Shown in pieces: positions 16,286 to 25,310 of a stretch of DNA of 64,000 nucleotides. Origin of the DNA: Candidatus Saccharimonadota bacterium (GTDB lineage Bacteria; Patescibacteriota; Saccharimonadia; Saccharimonadales; Saccharimonadaceae); NCBI GenBank assembly GCA_027312225.1, contig DAICXK010000002.1:367-64366 (forward strand). The letters are read 5' to 3'. The notes under the pieces were generated by a model that saw only the letters and a program-made list of their open reading frames with translations, searched no databases and was not told the origin of the DNA. The position numbers and the translations under genes are program-made. The number at the start of each line of letters is the position of its first letter. Within the stretch, counting starts at the first letter, position 1.

Positions 16286-19200
16286 ATGAACAACGAGACG
16301 CAATCAGCTCGACCTCTCTCGGACGACGAAGCATATCGACAGTATGTTGAGGCAAATCAAACGCAAGAAGACCTTGACCGGGCCGCCGCAGATGGGCGCT
16401 TAGTCGAGCAGCAGGCGGAAAAAACGTATGAAACAATGTCGCGAGCAGAGCTTGCGAATGTCATTGGCCGTGCCGAGGCAGTTGGTGATACATCGACTTC
16501 AATGGAAGCCCAGCATTTTCTTGAAGAGCAGATTGAGAAGGCGGTTGCAGGTATGTCTGACGAGCTGCCTGAATACGAGGATAGAAACGGTAACATCGTC
16601 CATGACCTTGAAACGCCGCGTCAACGCTACCGCCGCATGTTGACGGACAAATACCTGAACAAAGCTATTGGTATCAAAGAATCTGCAGATTTAAACGAGC
16701 AAGATACTGCACACACACCTGAACACACCTCTGATAATCCTGAGACAGAACTTGTCGAACTTGTTGCCGAAGACAATGCCGGACTCCATGCGGAGATTAC
16801 GAGCTTGCGTGCTCAGATGGAGGCGGATTCAGCGCGCCTTGCAGAGCTTGAGGCAAAAGTTGAGGCAAGGACAGAGGCTGAAGAGCTGAGCGATCTGACA
16901 AGTCAGGTCGAAGCTCAAGAAAGCACACCTGTCGATGAAGCCGAGAAACCTGCAGAAGATGAGAACGCTTTTATTGATCGGTCAAGCGAAACTGCGCAGC
17001 GTCTAGAAGAAGAGGGAGTTCTTCCTAAACTTAATCAGCGACGCGAGAGTGGCAAGTTCGCAAGCGGTAAAGAAGACGAATACGTCACGGCTCATCAATT
17101 AGACGTCATCGAGGCAAACGCTGATCTTATTAAGGCCGGTCGTCCAGAGGAGGACGGCGATTCAGCTGGTGACGCAGAGGAAACAGTAGCTGAGAGCGCT
17201 GAAGTTGTGGCTGAAAAGAAGGAACTTGCGGCCAAGCAGCCACGCGCAACACGAAAAGAAACAAATGGCCCAATTGAAAAGCTTGTTGTATATACTGACG
17301 GGTCGTTCGAGTGGGTTCCTGTTGAACCTAAAGTGCCAACGGAAGAAGCGACAGGCGAGGCTCAATCGGGAGAAGCCGCTCCGGGTTCTGACGCGACAGA
17401 TGAGAGCGGTGATGGCCAGCCGGAGGCAGCGGCTGGTGATTCTGGGTCTTCTGCTGAAGATGCACCAGGGAAAGAGACTGACTCTGATAGGGCACGCGAG
17501 ATCGCTCAAGAATTTAATCTTGATGACCCCGTCCAAATGGGCAAATATCGCGCAAAACTAGAGAAAGAGGGTATCTCAACCGCAGGCTTTGACGCCGAAG
17601 CGTTGAAGAGAATCGCAGCTGGTGAAGAGAATTTCCCATCGGACGCAGTAGAAGCCAAAGGGGATCAAGAAGAGAATGATACATCTCGTACAATGCGTGA
17701 AATCGCAGAAGAATTCAATCTCGATGATCCTGTTCAGATGGGCAAGTTTCGTGCCAAGTTAGAAAAAGAGGGCATCTCGACTGCTAGTCTTGACGCCGAG
17801 GCCTTAAAGCGAATCGTTGCTGGTGAAGAAGAATACCCTTCAGATACAACTGAAGCTGGCAGTGATACCGAAGGCTCGAACGAAACTGGTGGCGATGACG
17901 ACGATGCGAAAACTGACGATGAGGCAAAAGCCGAGCAGGATGCAAAGAACATCGCTGATTACGACAAAGATCGCCTCGAGAATCTCCTTAAACTTCGTGA
18001 TCAGATGCAAGCAGAGTCAGAGCGTCTTCGTGCCGAAGGGAAAACGACTGAGGCGGATGCTATCGATAACAAAATTGTTGGATATAACCTCACAATCAAG
18101 GAACTTGAGGAGAGGCTAGCGAATCAGGAGGGCAGTGATAGTGAGCCTGGAAAAGAGAAGGCAGACAATCCGACGCTTGATAATCTTCCTGCTCGTGAAG
18201 ATGAAGCATCGAAAGAGCAAGCAGAAAAAGACAAGGCGCTTGGTGATGCAGCTGATCGCCTGGCAGAGCTAAAGGCGCAACCATGGTTCCGTAAAGACAA
18301 GGAGGCAATTAAAGCAGCTGAAGCGGAATACCTAAAGCTCGCACAAGAAGCCGGACGTGAAATCGTTGACGGATACGAAGATGAAGCGGCTCGCCAGACT
18401 ATGTTCGCCGCTACTCAGGTAGCAATGTGGGAAGATATTAACAATCGTGTTGCTGAGATTAAAAAGCAAACAGGATACGGCAAGTTTACCGAAGCGTTCG
18501 GTAAGATGCACCCTGCTGCGCGTATGGCAGTCATGGCAGGTGCTGGTATTGGTATCGGTGTTGCGGCTGCAGCGGCTGGCACGGTGACTGGCGGCGTTGG
18601 TGGTGCCGCGGTTCTTGGGATTGCTACGGGGTGGGCGGCAAAACTAGCTAAGGCTAAGGTAAACGTTGACATCGCTGGTACCGAAGCAAACCAAACGCGT
18701 GAAAAAGGAAAATTCGACGCATTTATGGCTGGTGCAAGTAAGGTAACGGGCCTTGCCAAGCTAACGAAATGGGGCGAGCGCCGACTTGATAGGAAATTTG
18801 ATGGCCAAGAAGTTGAGGCGATGAAAACAATCGACCTCGCGGCCGTTAACAATAATTGGACACAAGATGAGATTGATGCGGAAAAGGCAAAGCGCAAAGC
18901 AGAGCTTACTGATCAAAAGAACAAGGCTCGATCACGACGTGCAATGGCAACAAGTGCTGTCGTCTTGATTGGTGGTGGAACGGCGTCATTTATCGCAGCT
19001 GAGACACTGGGCATGCCGAGCCTTGAAGACCATCTTGGCGCCAAGGATGACCAAACAGATCTAGAGAAGGTGACTCCTCGCGACGAAGGGACAGAAGGGG
19101 ATGGTTCTGGCGACGGTGGTGAAGGTGACCACGAAGGTGATGGGGGTGATACTGGTGAAGAAACTGGTCCGCTGCCCGGCGAATACACGGCTGACAACAT

Positions 19201-20974
19201 TAATGTTAACTACGAAGAATTCTTGAGCGAAAACAAGATCTCCGAATGGGCGATGGGTGAAAAGATGGACATGACCTCAACCGAGACAGCTATGGACGAT
19301 ATGTGGGATCTTGGCGAGTCTGATCCGGGACATGCCGGGCAGATGGTACAAGGCTATCTGACTGAGGCTCAAAAAGAAGAGCTTGGCCTTGGTGGCATGA
19401 CACCACAGCAGGTGGAAAACGCTCTTCATGACGATGCGACCCGTGCAGCAGCCCTTAATATGATTGCTGAGCAGCTTGAAAACGGTGGTGCGACGGTAGA
19501 AATTGTTGATGATGTTCATGGCAGCTTCTACAACTGGGGCGCTCGTCCTGTCGATGCAAATGGTAATACGATTAGCATGGAAGAGGCACGCGCCAACGGC
19601 ATCAGCGATACAGAGCTTGTACAGTCAGAGAGGTACCTTAATGGGGTATCATTGCTACGCGTCACCGATGCGAATGGCAATGTGTCGTACTTTAACAGCG
19701 AGTGTAAGAACTTCCTGACCGAAAAGCCAACGCCAGATATCCCAGTTGCTACGAGCGACCCAGTGTCGGAAAGTCCTTCTGACCCTGGTACAGAGAATCC
19801 GGGCACGGCACCTGACGGAGAAGCTGAAAACCCCGGTACTGCACCTGAGGATGAGGCCGAGAATCCAGGTACTTCACCAGATGGTGAAGAAGAAAACCCT
19901 GGCACTGCACCTGATGGCGAAGAGGAGAATCCTGGTACAGCACCTGACGGAGAAGAAGAAAACCCGGGTACTGCACCTGAGGATGAGGCTGAGAATCCAG
20001 GCACTTCACCAGATGGTGAAGAAGAAAATCCAGGAACTGCTCCAGATGATGAAGAGGAGAATCCTGGTACAGCACCTGACGGAGAAGAAGAAAACCCGTC
20101 TGATGAGATTGAGGAGAATCCAAAAACTGAGGATGCAAGTGAGTATCCAACGGCTCCAGACGCCGAGAACCCGGGTACTGCACCTGAGGATGAGGCTGAG
20201 AATCCAGGTACTTCACCAGATGGTGAAGAAGAAAATCCAGGAACTGCTCCTGACGGAGAAGAAGAAAACCCTGGCACCGCACCTGATGGCGAAGAGGAAA
20301 ATCCCGGTACAGCACCTGACGCTGAGGAAGAAAATCCTTCTGATCCTGTCGAAGAAAATCCAAGTGACGAAGCAGAAGAGAACCCATCAGACTATGATGA
20401 GGAGAATCCATCTGATCCCGAGGAAGAAAACCCAAGTGATCCCAACGAGGAGAATCCAAGCGACGAAGCAGAGGAGAATCCATCTGATGAGATTGAAGAG
20501 AATCCAAAGTCAGAAGATCCTGATGATTATCCGACCGAAGAAGACGTTCCTCCAGCCGAAGTTGACGAAGACCAAGGTGAAACTGAGCCACCTGAAGACA
20601 CCGAAGATAATGCAACGGCCGAAGAAACGCCTCATGAGGAAGTTCCATCTGATCATGACGCTGGCACTGCCGAAGAAGCAGAACCCGTTCCTGAAGAAGA
20701 GCGCGAGGAAGAGGTTGAGCAAGCGCCAGTTGATCCTAGTGCACCATCAGAAGAAGCACCAGGAACTGAAGTTACGGGCCCAGGTGCACCACAGCCTGCC
20801 CCCGCACCAGCTCCAGCTCCGGCACCAGAACCACAGCCACAACCAGCTCCAGCGCCTGAGCCAGCACCACAACCTGCACCGGCTCCGGAACCTGCACCTG
20901 ATCCTGCGCCCGCTCCAGCTCCAGCTGAGGTAGACCCTGATCAGGGTGAAACCGAGCCGCCCGAAGATTCGTAA
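16286..20974 (+). CDS. 1562-aa acidic, coiled, membrane-spanning repeat protein of unknown function
   Basis: Long acidic N-terminal part, duplicated about 50-aa unit, two hydrophobic segments near residues 750-920, tandem NPGTAPDGEEE/NPSDxxEE repeats, AP-rich C-terminus. Confidence 0.85.
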   Translation: MNNETQSARPLSDDEAYRQYVEANQTQEDLDRAAADGRLVEQQAEKTYETMSRAELANVIGRAEAVGDTSTSMEAQHFLEEQIEKAVAGMSDELPEYEDRNGNIVHDLETPRQRYRRMLTDKYLNKAIGIKESADLNEQDTAHTPEHTSDNPETELVELVAEDNAGLHAEITSLRAQMEADSARLAELEAKVEARTEAEELSDLTSQVEAQESTPVDEAEKPAEDENAFIDRSSETAQRLEEEGVLPKLNQRRESGKFASGKEDEYVTAHQLDVIEANADLIKAGRPEEDGDSAGDAEETVAESAEVVAEKKELAAKQPRATRKETNGPIEKLVVYTDGSFEWVPVEPKVPTEEATGEAQSGEAAPGSDATDESGDGQPEAAAGDSGSSAEDAPGKETDSDRAREIAQEFNLDDPVQMGKYRAKLEKEGISTAGFDAEALKRIAAGEENFPSDAVEAKGDQEENDTSRTMREIAEEFNLDDPVQMGKFRAKLEKEGISTASLDAEALKRIVAGEEEYPSDTTEAGSDTEGSNETGGDDDDAKTDDEAKAEQDAKNIADYDKDRLENLLKLRDQMQAESERLRAEGKTTEADAIDNKIVGYNLTIKELEERLANQEGSDSEPGKEKADNPTLDNLPAREDEASKEQAEKDKALGDAADRLAELKAQPWFRKDKEAIKAAEAEYLKLAQEAGREIVDGYEDEAARQTMFAATQVAMWEDINNRVAEIKKQTGYGKFTEAFGKMHPAARMAVMAGAGIGIGVAAAAAGTVTGGVGGAAVLGIATGWAAKLAKAKVNVDIAGTEANQTREKGKFDAFMAGASKVTGLAKLTKWGERRLDRKFDGQEVEAMKTIDLAAVNNNWTQDEIDAEKAKRKAELTDQKNKARSRRAMATSAVVLIGGGTASFIAAETLGMPSLEDHLGAKDDQTDLEKVTPRDEGTEGDGSGDGGEGDHEGDGGDTGEETGPLPGEYTADNINVNYEEFLSENKISEWAMGEKMDMTSTETAMDDMWDLGESDPGHAGQMVQGYLTEAQKEELGLGGMTPQQVENALHDDATRAAALNMIAEQLENGGATVEIVDDVHGSFYNWGARPVDANGNTISMEEARANGISDTELVQSERYLNGVSLLRVTDANGNVSYFNSECKNFLTEKPTPDIPVATSDPVSESPSDPGTENPGTAPDGEAENPGTAPEDEAENPGTSPDGEEENPGTAPDGEEENPGTAPDGEEENPGTAPEDEAENPGTSPDGEEENPGTAPDDEEENPGTAPDGEEENPSDEIEENPKTEDASEYPTAPDAENPGTAPEDEAENPGTSPDGEEENPGTAPDGEEENPGTAPDGEEENPGTAPDAEEENPSDPVEENPSDEAEENPSDYDEENPSDPEEENPSDPNEENPSDEAEENPSDEIEENPKSEDPDDYPTEEDVPPAEVDEDQGETEPPEDTEDNATAEETPHEEVPSDHDAGTAEEAEPVPEEEREEEVEQAPVDPSAPSEEAPGTEVTGPGAPQPAPAPAPAPAPEPQPQPAPAPEPAPQPAPAPEPAPDPAPAPAPAEVDPDQGETEPPEDS
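17491..17860 (+). repeat. Two copies of an about 50-aa unit (REIAxEFNLDDPVQMGKxRAKLEKEGISTAxxDAEALKRIxAGEExxPSD)
   Basis: Read directly from the translation; DNA copies diverged mainly at third codon positions. Confidence 0.9.
19796..20515 (+). repeat. Tandem coding repeat NPGT(A/S)P(D/E)(G/D)E(E/A)E, then NPSDxxEE
   Basis: Repeating aatcc(a/t/g)gg(t/c)ac(t/a)gc(a/t)cctga(c/t)gg(a/c)ga(a/g)ga(a/g)gaa, about 33-nt period. Confidence 0.92.
20790..20930 (+). repeat. Ala-Pro / Pro-Glu low-complexity tract
   Basis: APQPAPAPAPAPAPEPQPQPAPAPEPAPQPAPAPEPAPDPAPAPAPAE. Confidence 0.9.
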
Positions 20975-21021
20975 GATCATTGACCGGTGGGCTGATTGAA
21001 ATAGAAAGAAAGGATAAAGCA

Positions 21022-22434
21022 ATGAAAATACAAAATAATATCAACGTAATACGCAAAGGTTTCTTGCACCGATTTGCTGGCCTGCTCTCAGTAGCTGTTC
21101 TAGTTGTTGTTGGTCTTGTAGGACTTGGCCCAGTTGTCGATGCGTGGGGTCCTTCGGACCGTCCGACGTATAAGACGGCAAGCCCTGCGCCGCATGTGAC
21201 GTTCAACTCGATCACAGATAACCCTGCGTATGGTGACGAGCGAAACTTCTTCCGTATCAAGGATGCCGCAACATCGGGTACCTATACGGACGAACTGAAG
21301 GTCGAGCCAGGTAAAACCTATCGTGGATATATCTATGTTCACAACAATGCGTCAAAAGTATTAAATGATGCTGCCCACGACTATAAGGGCATTGCGCTGA
21401 ATACACAGCTACGTGTCAACCTGCCAAACAGTGTGACACCTGGTAACAAAGCTCGTATCAACGCATATATTACTGCGGATAATGCTCAGCCAAAGCAAAT
21501 TTGGGATGAAGCATACATGACTGCAGACTCGGCTGTAGCAATTCGCTACGTACCAAATTCAGCCAAGTTCTATAATAATGGTCCGACAAACGGAGCTACT
21601 ATCGCTGATTCGTTCCTGACAACGGGCGCGCCATTAGGATTTGATAGCCTGAACGGACGCATTCCTGGTTGTAACGAGTACTCTGGATATATTCTCTTCG
21701 ACTTTGTCGTTGACAAGCCAGACTTCACATTTACAAAGCAGGTTGCAAAAGAGGGGTCAAAGCAGTGGGGTGACTCGGTCACTGCAAAGCCAGGTGAGAA
21801 GGTGAATTTCCTCTTGTCGTACCAAAACACTGGTACAACACAGCAGAACAACGTTATTTTACGCGACACACTTCCAGCTGGTATGACGTATGTTGCTGGC
21901 AGTACTATCGTGACGAATTCGGTAAGTCCGAATGGTGCCAAGGGTGCTGACGGTGTCGCAACAACGACTGGCGTGAACTACGGATCATACGCGCCTCGTG
22001 GTAATTTGTTTGTACAATTTAGTGCAACAGTACCAAGTGCTGACAAACTAAAGTGCGGTAAGAACGAGCTTGTTAATACAGGCCAGGCCTCAAACGACAA
22101 TGGTCGCAAGAATGACACGGCAAAGGTGATTGTTGAGGTTGAATGTCAACAACCTTGTGTTCCAAAGGATGGCGAAGTTGTCAACAAAGACGGTAATTGT
22201 GTACCTGCAGCACTACCTACAACAGGGCCTGCACAGATTATCGCCGGTATCTTGGGTGTTGCGCTTGTTGCACTAGGCTTTGCCTACTGGATGCGCAGCC
22301 GAAAGTCATACAAGAAAGCACTCGCAGGCTTTACTGATGACTTTAAGGAAGAACCGAGTGAAGAGCTACTCGTCGCAAAGACTGAGTCGCATGATGTTCA
22401 CGACGCACACGCGAACAACTTCCATAAGAAATAG
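21022..22434 (+). CDS. Surface protein with DUF11-like domain and LPTTG sorting-like motif
   Basis: Signal/TM near the N-terminus, PDFTFTKQVAKEG...LLSYQNTGTTQQNNVILRDTLPAGMTYVAGST, LPTTG-hydrophobic-RSRK. ORF track start 20980; SD agaaagga precedes 21022. Confidence 0.85.
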   Translation: MKIQNNINVIRKGFLHRFAGLLSVAVLVVVGLVGLGPVVDAWGPSDRPTYKTASPAPHVTFNSITDNPAYGDERNFFRIKDAATSGTYTDELKVEPGKTYRGYIYVHNNASKVLNDAAHDYKGIALNTQLRVNLPNSVTPGNKARINAYITADNAQPKQIWDEAYMTADSAVAIRYVPNSAKFYNNGPTNGATIADSFLTTGAPLGFDSLNGRIPGCNEYSGYILFDFVVDKPDFTFTKQVAKEGSKQWGDSVTAKPGEKVNFLLSYQNTGTTQQNNVILRDTLPAGMTYVAGSTIVTNSVSPNGAKGADGVATTTGVNYGSYAPRGNLFVQFSATVPSADKLKCGKNELVNTGQASNDNGRKNDTAKVIVEVECQQPCVPKDGEVVNKDGNCVPAALPTTGPAQIIAGILGVALVALGFAYWMRSRKSYKKALAGFTDDFKEEPSEELLVAKTESHDVHDAHANNFHKK

Positions 22435-22455
22435 TATCTTGGGGTGCGAAAGATT

Positions 22456-22485
22456 ATATGCCAGCTGCTTGCTGGCATATTTTCT
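22456..22485 (+). terminator. Rho-independent terminator
   Basis: ATATGCCAGC-TGCTT-GCTGGCATAT-TTTCT, perfect 10-bp stem. Confidence 0.8.
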
Positions 22486-22520
22486 ATGGTAGAATGAGAG
22501 AAGTGAAAAAGGGTGAGGGA

Positions 22521-24083
22521 ATGAAACTGGCGATTATATATCCAGACCAAGAGGGTTGGACGGTCGATCGTTTCCGTGAAAGTGCAGAAGAGCGTGGTAT
22601 CGAGGTCCAAACGATTGCTGTCACTGATGAACTGATTGCGCGCCAAGATGTTGATCGGCGGGTGAGCGAAGCAGATGCTGTGCTGTGGAAGTTTGCCGAT
22701 GCAACGCTGGCTGGCTTTCTGGCTTCGTATCCTATTATGAAGAATAAGCCGTTCATCAACACTGGTGTTGCCTTGATGCCGAGTGCGACTGACAAGTTCC
22801 TTCAGCAGCAGCTTTTGGTACGATCATCGTTACGTGAATACGCGCTTCCGACCTATCGAGTGTACAGCAGAGAGCACACGCAAAGCCTCATAGAAGATGG
22901 GGTGATGTCATATCCCATCGTCATCAAGCCTGCATGGGGGACAAATGCTCAGAACGTCCATATTATTGCCTCATCGGACGAATTGAAAAAGGTTGACGCG
23001 TGGCATAGTCAGATCGCTGAGCCATTTATATCGAGCACTGAAGAGTGGCGAGTATTTGTCATTGGCGGAGTAGTCGCGGGAATTATGAAGAAACACCGCA
23101 GAGAAGGGGCGAATCCTGACACTACAATCATAGGCGGCGGGGCGCGTAACGTTGCTGAGGAGGATGGTCATCTCTCGGGGCGGCTCGCGGATATTGCCGA
23201 GCGCGTGGCATCGTTATTCCATCTCGAATATGCAGGTATTGATATCGTACGAGAGCGCAGCACACAAAAGTTATACGTGTATGAAGCGAATAGTGCGGCG
23301 GGATGGCAGAATGGATTCGTTGAAGCAACAGGTGAGGATGTACCGGGTCAAGTGCTTGACTGGTTTGAAGAGCGATTATCGTTGCATCGAGACAGCGACG
23401 TGTCGCGATCAGTGCGGAAGTATCTTTATAGGCGTTCCTATCGGCTACCGTTGCTTGATGAATTGTTACTAATCAGTGTACTTATGGAGGTATATCCGAA
23501 GAGTGGTATGATCCTACGGCGTCAGCGACTGATGGGCGAGGCGTACGAGCATCTACGCCAGGCGGTGCAATATGTAGTTGACGAGGATGGGGCTCGTGGT
23601 ATTTCTCATACAAGGGAAGTATTGGATAATGTTGGGCGTCATCACACTGTTGATCCCCGCAAGATGCTAGGCGATGCGCTGTATGAGGCAGTCTTCGGTG
23701 ACGAAAATGATACGGGACCACCAGCAGCAGAGATAGCTGTCGACAATCTTGCAGAGTGGGTGCACTATTTTAAACGGCAGGATGACCTCTCACTAGTATC
23801 GACAATCGATCAGGTTATAAAAGAAAACTTCATGGCCGTATCCCTGCTGACTTTGCTTACGTTCGCTGTCTCTGCCCGGGAGATGGGACACCCAAGTGAG
23901 GTAGAGCCACTTATCATAAGCCGCGCTCGGGCGAGCGTATCGTGGGCAGGCAACTTCCTTATAGATGAGCAAGAGCAGGCAGTAGGAATATCGGCTAGGC
24001 ATACGTTACGACAGGGATATTTACAGAGTGCATATTACGTTCAACTAGAGGCTCTCGTAGAGAAGGCGGGCTTGCAAAAATAG
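22521..24083 (+). CDS. ATP-grasp (RimK-like) protein with an additional C-terminal domain
   Basis: YPIVIKPAWGTNAQNVHII...EWRVFVIGGVVAGIMKKH...YAGIDIVRERSTQKLYVYEANSAAGWQNG; start at 22521 because 22458 lies in the terminator. Confidence 0.8.
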   Translation: MKLAIIYPDQEGWTVDRFRESAEERGIEVQTIAVTDELIARQDVDRRVSEADAVLWKFADATLAGFLASYPIMKNKPFINTGVALMPSATDKFLQQQLLVRSSLREYALPTYRVYSREHTQSLIEDGVMSYPIVIKPAWGTNAQNVHIIASSDELKKVDAWHSQIAEPFISSTEEWRVFVIGGVVAGIMKKHRREGANPDTTIIGGGARNVAEEDGHLSGRLADIAERVASLFHLEYAGIDIVRERSTQKLYVYEANSAAGWQNGFVEATGEDVPGQVLDWFEERLSLHRDSDVSRSVRKYLYRRSYRLPLLDELLLISVLMEVYPKSGMILRRQRLMGEAYEHLRQAVQYVVDEDGARGISHTREVLDNVGRHHTVDPRKMLGDALYEAVFGDENDTGPPAAEIAVDNLAEWVHYFKRQDDLSLVSTIDQVIKENFMAVSLLTLLTFAVSAREMGHPSEVEPLIISRARASVSWAGNFLIDEQEQAVGISARHTLRQGYLQSAYYVQLEALVEKAGLQK

Positions 24084-24135
24084 TCGTCATCTGATACAAT
24101 CAACACTTGATTGATTAACAATTTAAAGGAATGAT

Positions 24136-24444
24136 ATGACAAAAGCAGTCGTAAAGGTTGGTGGCAAGCAGTACATTGTCGCTGAAAAAGAGACCCTCCT
24201 GGTGGACCTCCTCCCGGAAGGAACAAAAGAGCTCACCCTTGATGCACTACTTGTAATCGACGGAGACAAGACCACCGTTGGTACACCAGTAGTCAAAGGT
24301 GTGACTGTAAAGGCCAAGGTTGTCGAGGAGCTCGTAAAGGGCGACAAGATCCGCGTGATTCGCTATAAGGCAAAAAAGCGTGTTCACAAAGAGAACGGCC
24401 ATCGCCAAAAATACTCAAAGATTGAAATCTCATCAATCAAATAG
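24136..24444 (+). CDS. rplU: 50S ribosomal protein L21
   Basis: KAVVKVGGKQYIVAEKETLLVDLLP...GDKIRVIRYKAKKRVHKENGHRQKYSKIEI. Confidence 0.95.
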   Translation: MTKAVVKVGGKQYIVAEKETLLVDLLPEGTKELTLDALLVIDGDKTTVGTPVVKGVTVKAKVVEELVKGDKIRVIRYKAKKRVHKENGHRQKYSKIEISSIK

Positions 24445-24446
24445 TT

Positions 24447-24476
24447 ATAAAAACCACCCTCCGGGGTGGTTTTTAT
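24447..24476 (+). terminator. Rho-independent terminator after rplU
   Basis: ATAAAAACCACCC-TCC-GGGGTGGTTTTTAT. Confidence 0.85.
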
Positions 24477-24536
24477 AGTGGTGAGAAATGATAACGCGTG
24501 CTACAATGGGAATAGCAAAAGGGGTATGGAAAGCAC

Positions 24537-25301
24537 GTGACGACAGTAATAGCAGTGACGAATCAGAAGGGTGGTGTGGGTAAGACAACTACCTCAGTTA
24601 ACCTTGCGTATTATCTTGCTAAGGCAGGCAAGCGTACGCTCCTTATTGACTTTGACCCCCAAGGAAACGCGACGAGTGGTCTTGGTGTTGATAAGCAAGG
24701 GTTGGGGCAGACGGTCGTCGATGTTATCACTAAACGAACGACACTCGACCAGGTTATCGTCGCCTCAGAGCATAAGAACCTTTGGCTAGCACCGACAACG
24801 CCGCATCTTGCGAATACCGAAGTTGAACTTGCACAGGCCGAGCAGCGCTTTACGCGGCTGCGCACTGCAATTGAACAAAGTGGTATTGAATATGACATCA
24901 TTATTATTGACAGTCCGCCGAGCCTAAGTCTGCTGACGGTGAATGGCTTGATTGCTGCTCATTATGTACTGCTGCCAGTCCAGGCAGAGTTTTATGCGCT
25001 TGAGGGCCTTGGCCAACTTCTTGAGACGATGAAGCTTCTTCGCAAGGCGACAAACCCTACGCTGGAGCTTCTCGGCGTTCTTCCGACAATGGTAGACAGC
25101 CGTACCACTCTTAGCACGCAGGTGGTGGCCGAGATTCACAAGCATTTCCCTGGCAAGGTATTCAAGGCGACGATACCGCGCAACATTCGTCTTGCCGAAG
25201 CACCAAGCCATGGTGTTCCAATCGGAGTGTATGACCGTTTTTCAAAGGGTGCTCGCGCATACAAGGCACTCGCAACAGAGATACTGGACCGGATAAAGTA
25301 A
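24537..25301 (+). CDS. parA: ParA/Soj chromosome partitioning ATPase
   Basis: GTG start; TNQKGGVGKTTTSVNLAYYLA, DFDPQGNATSGLG, IIIDSPPSLSLLTVN. Confidence 0.95.
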   Translation: MTTVIAVTNQKGGVGKTTTSVNLAYYLAKAGKRTLLIDFDPQGNATSGLGVDKQGLGQTVVDVITKRTTLDQVIVASEHKNLWLAPTTPHLANTEVELAQAEQRFTRLRTAIEQSGIEYDIIIIDSPPSLSLLTVNGLIAAHYVLLPVQAEFYALEGLGQLLETMKLLRKATNPTLELLGVLPTMVDSRTTLSTQVVAEIHKHFPGKVFKATIPRNIRLAEAPSHGVPIGVYDRFSKGARAYKALATEILDRIK

Positions 25302-25310
25302 GAGGAGGGG

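Noticed and set aside
18415-18897. 160-aa minus-strand ORF
   Set aside because: Antisense within the 1562-aa gene; Ala/Pro/Thr-rich mirror of the Ala/Gly-rich coding strand.
19796-20515. Repeat tract as a CRISPR array
   Set aside because: Repeats are contiguous, in-frame and coding; no unique spacers.
19746-20933. 395-aa plus-strand ORF and 249/299-aa minus-strand ORFs over the giant gene
   Set aside because: Shadow ORFs created by the repeat tract; composition (runs of K/R/L/H or S/G/P) is a frame artefact, with no start signals.
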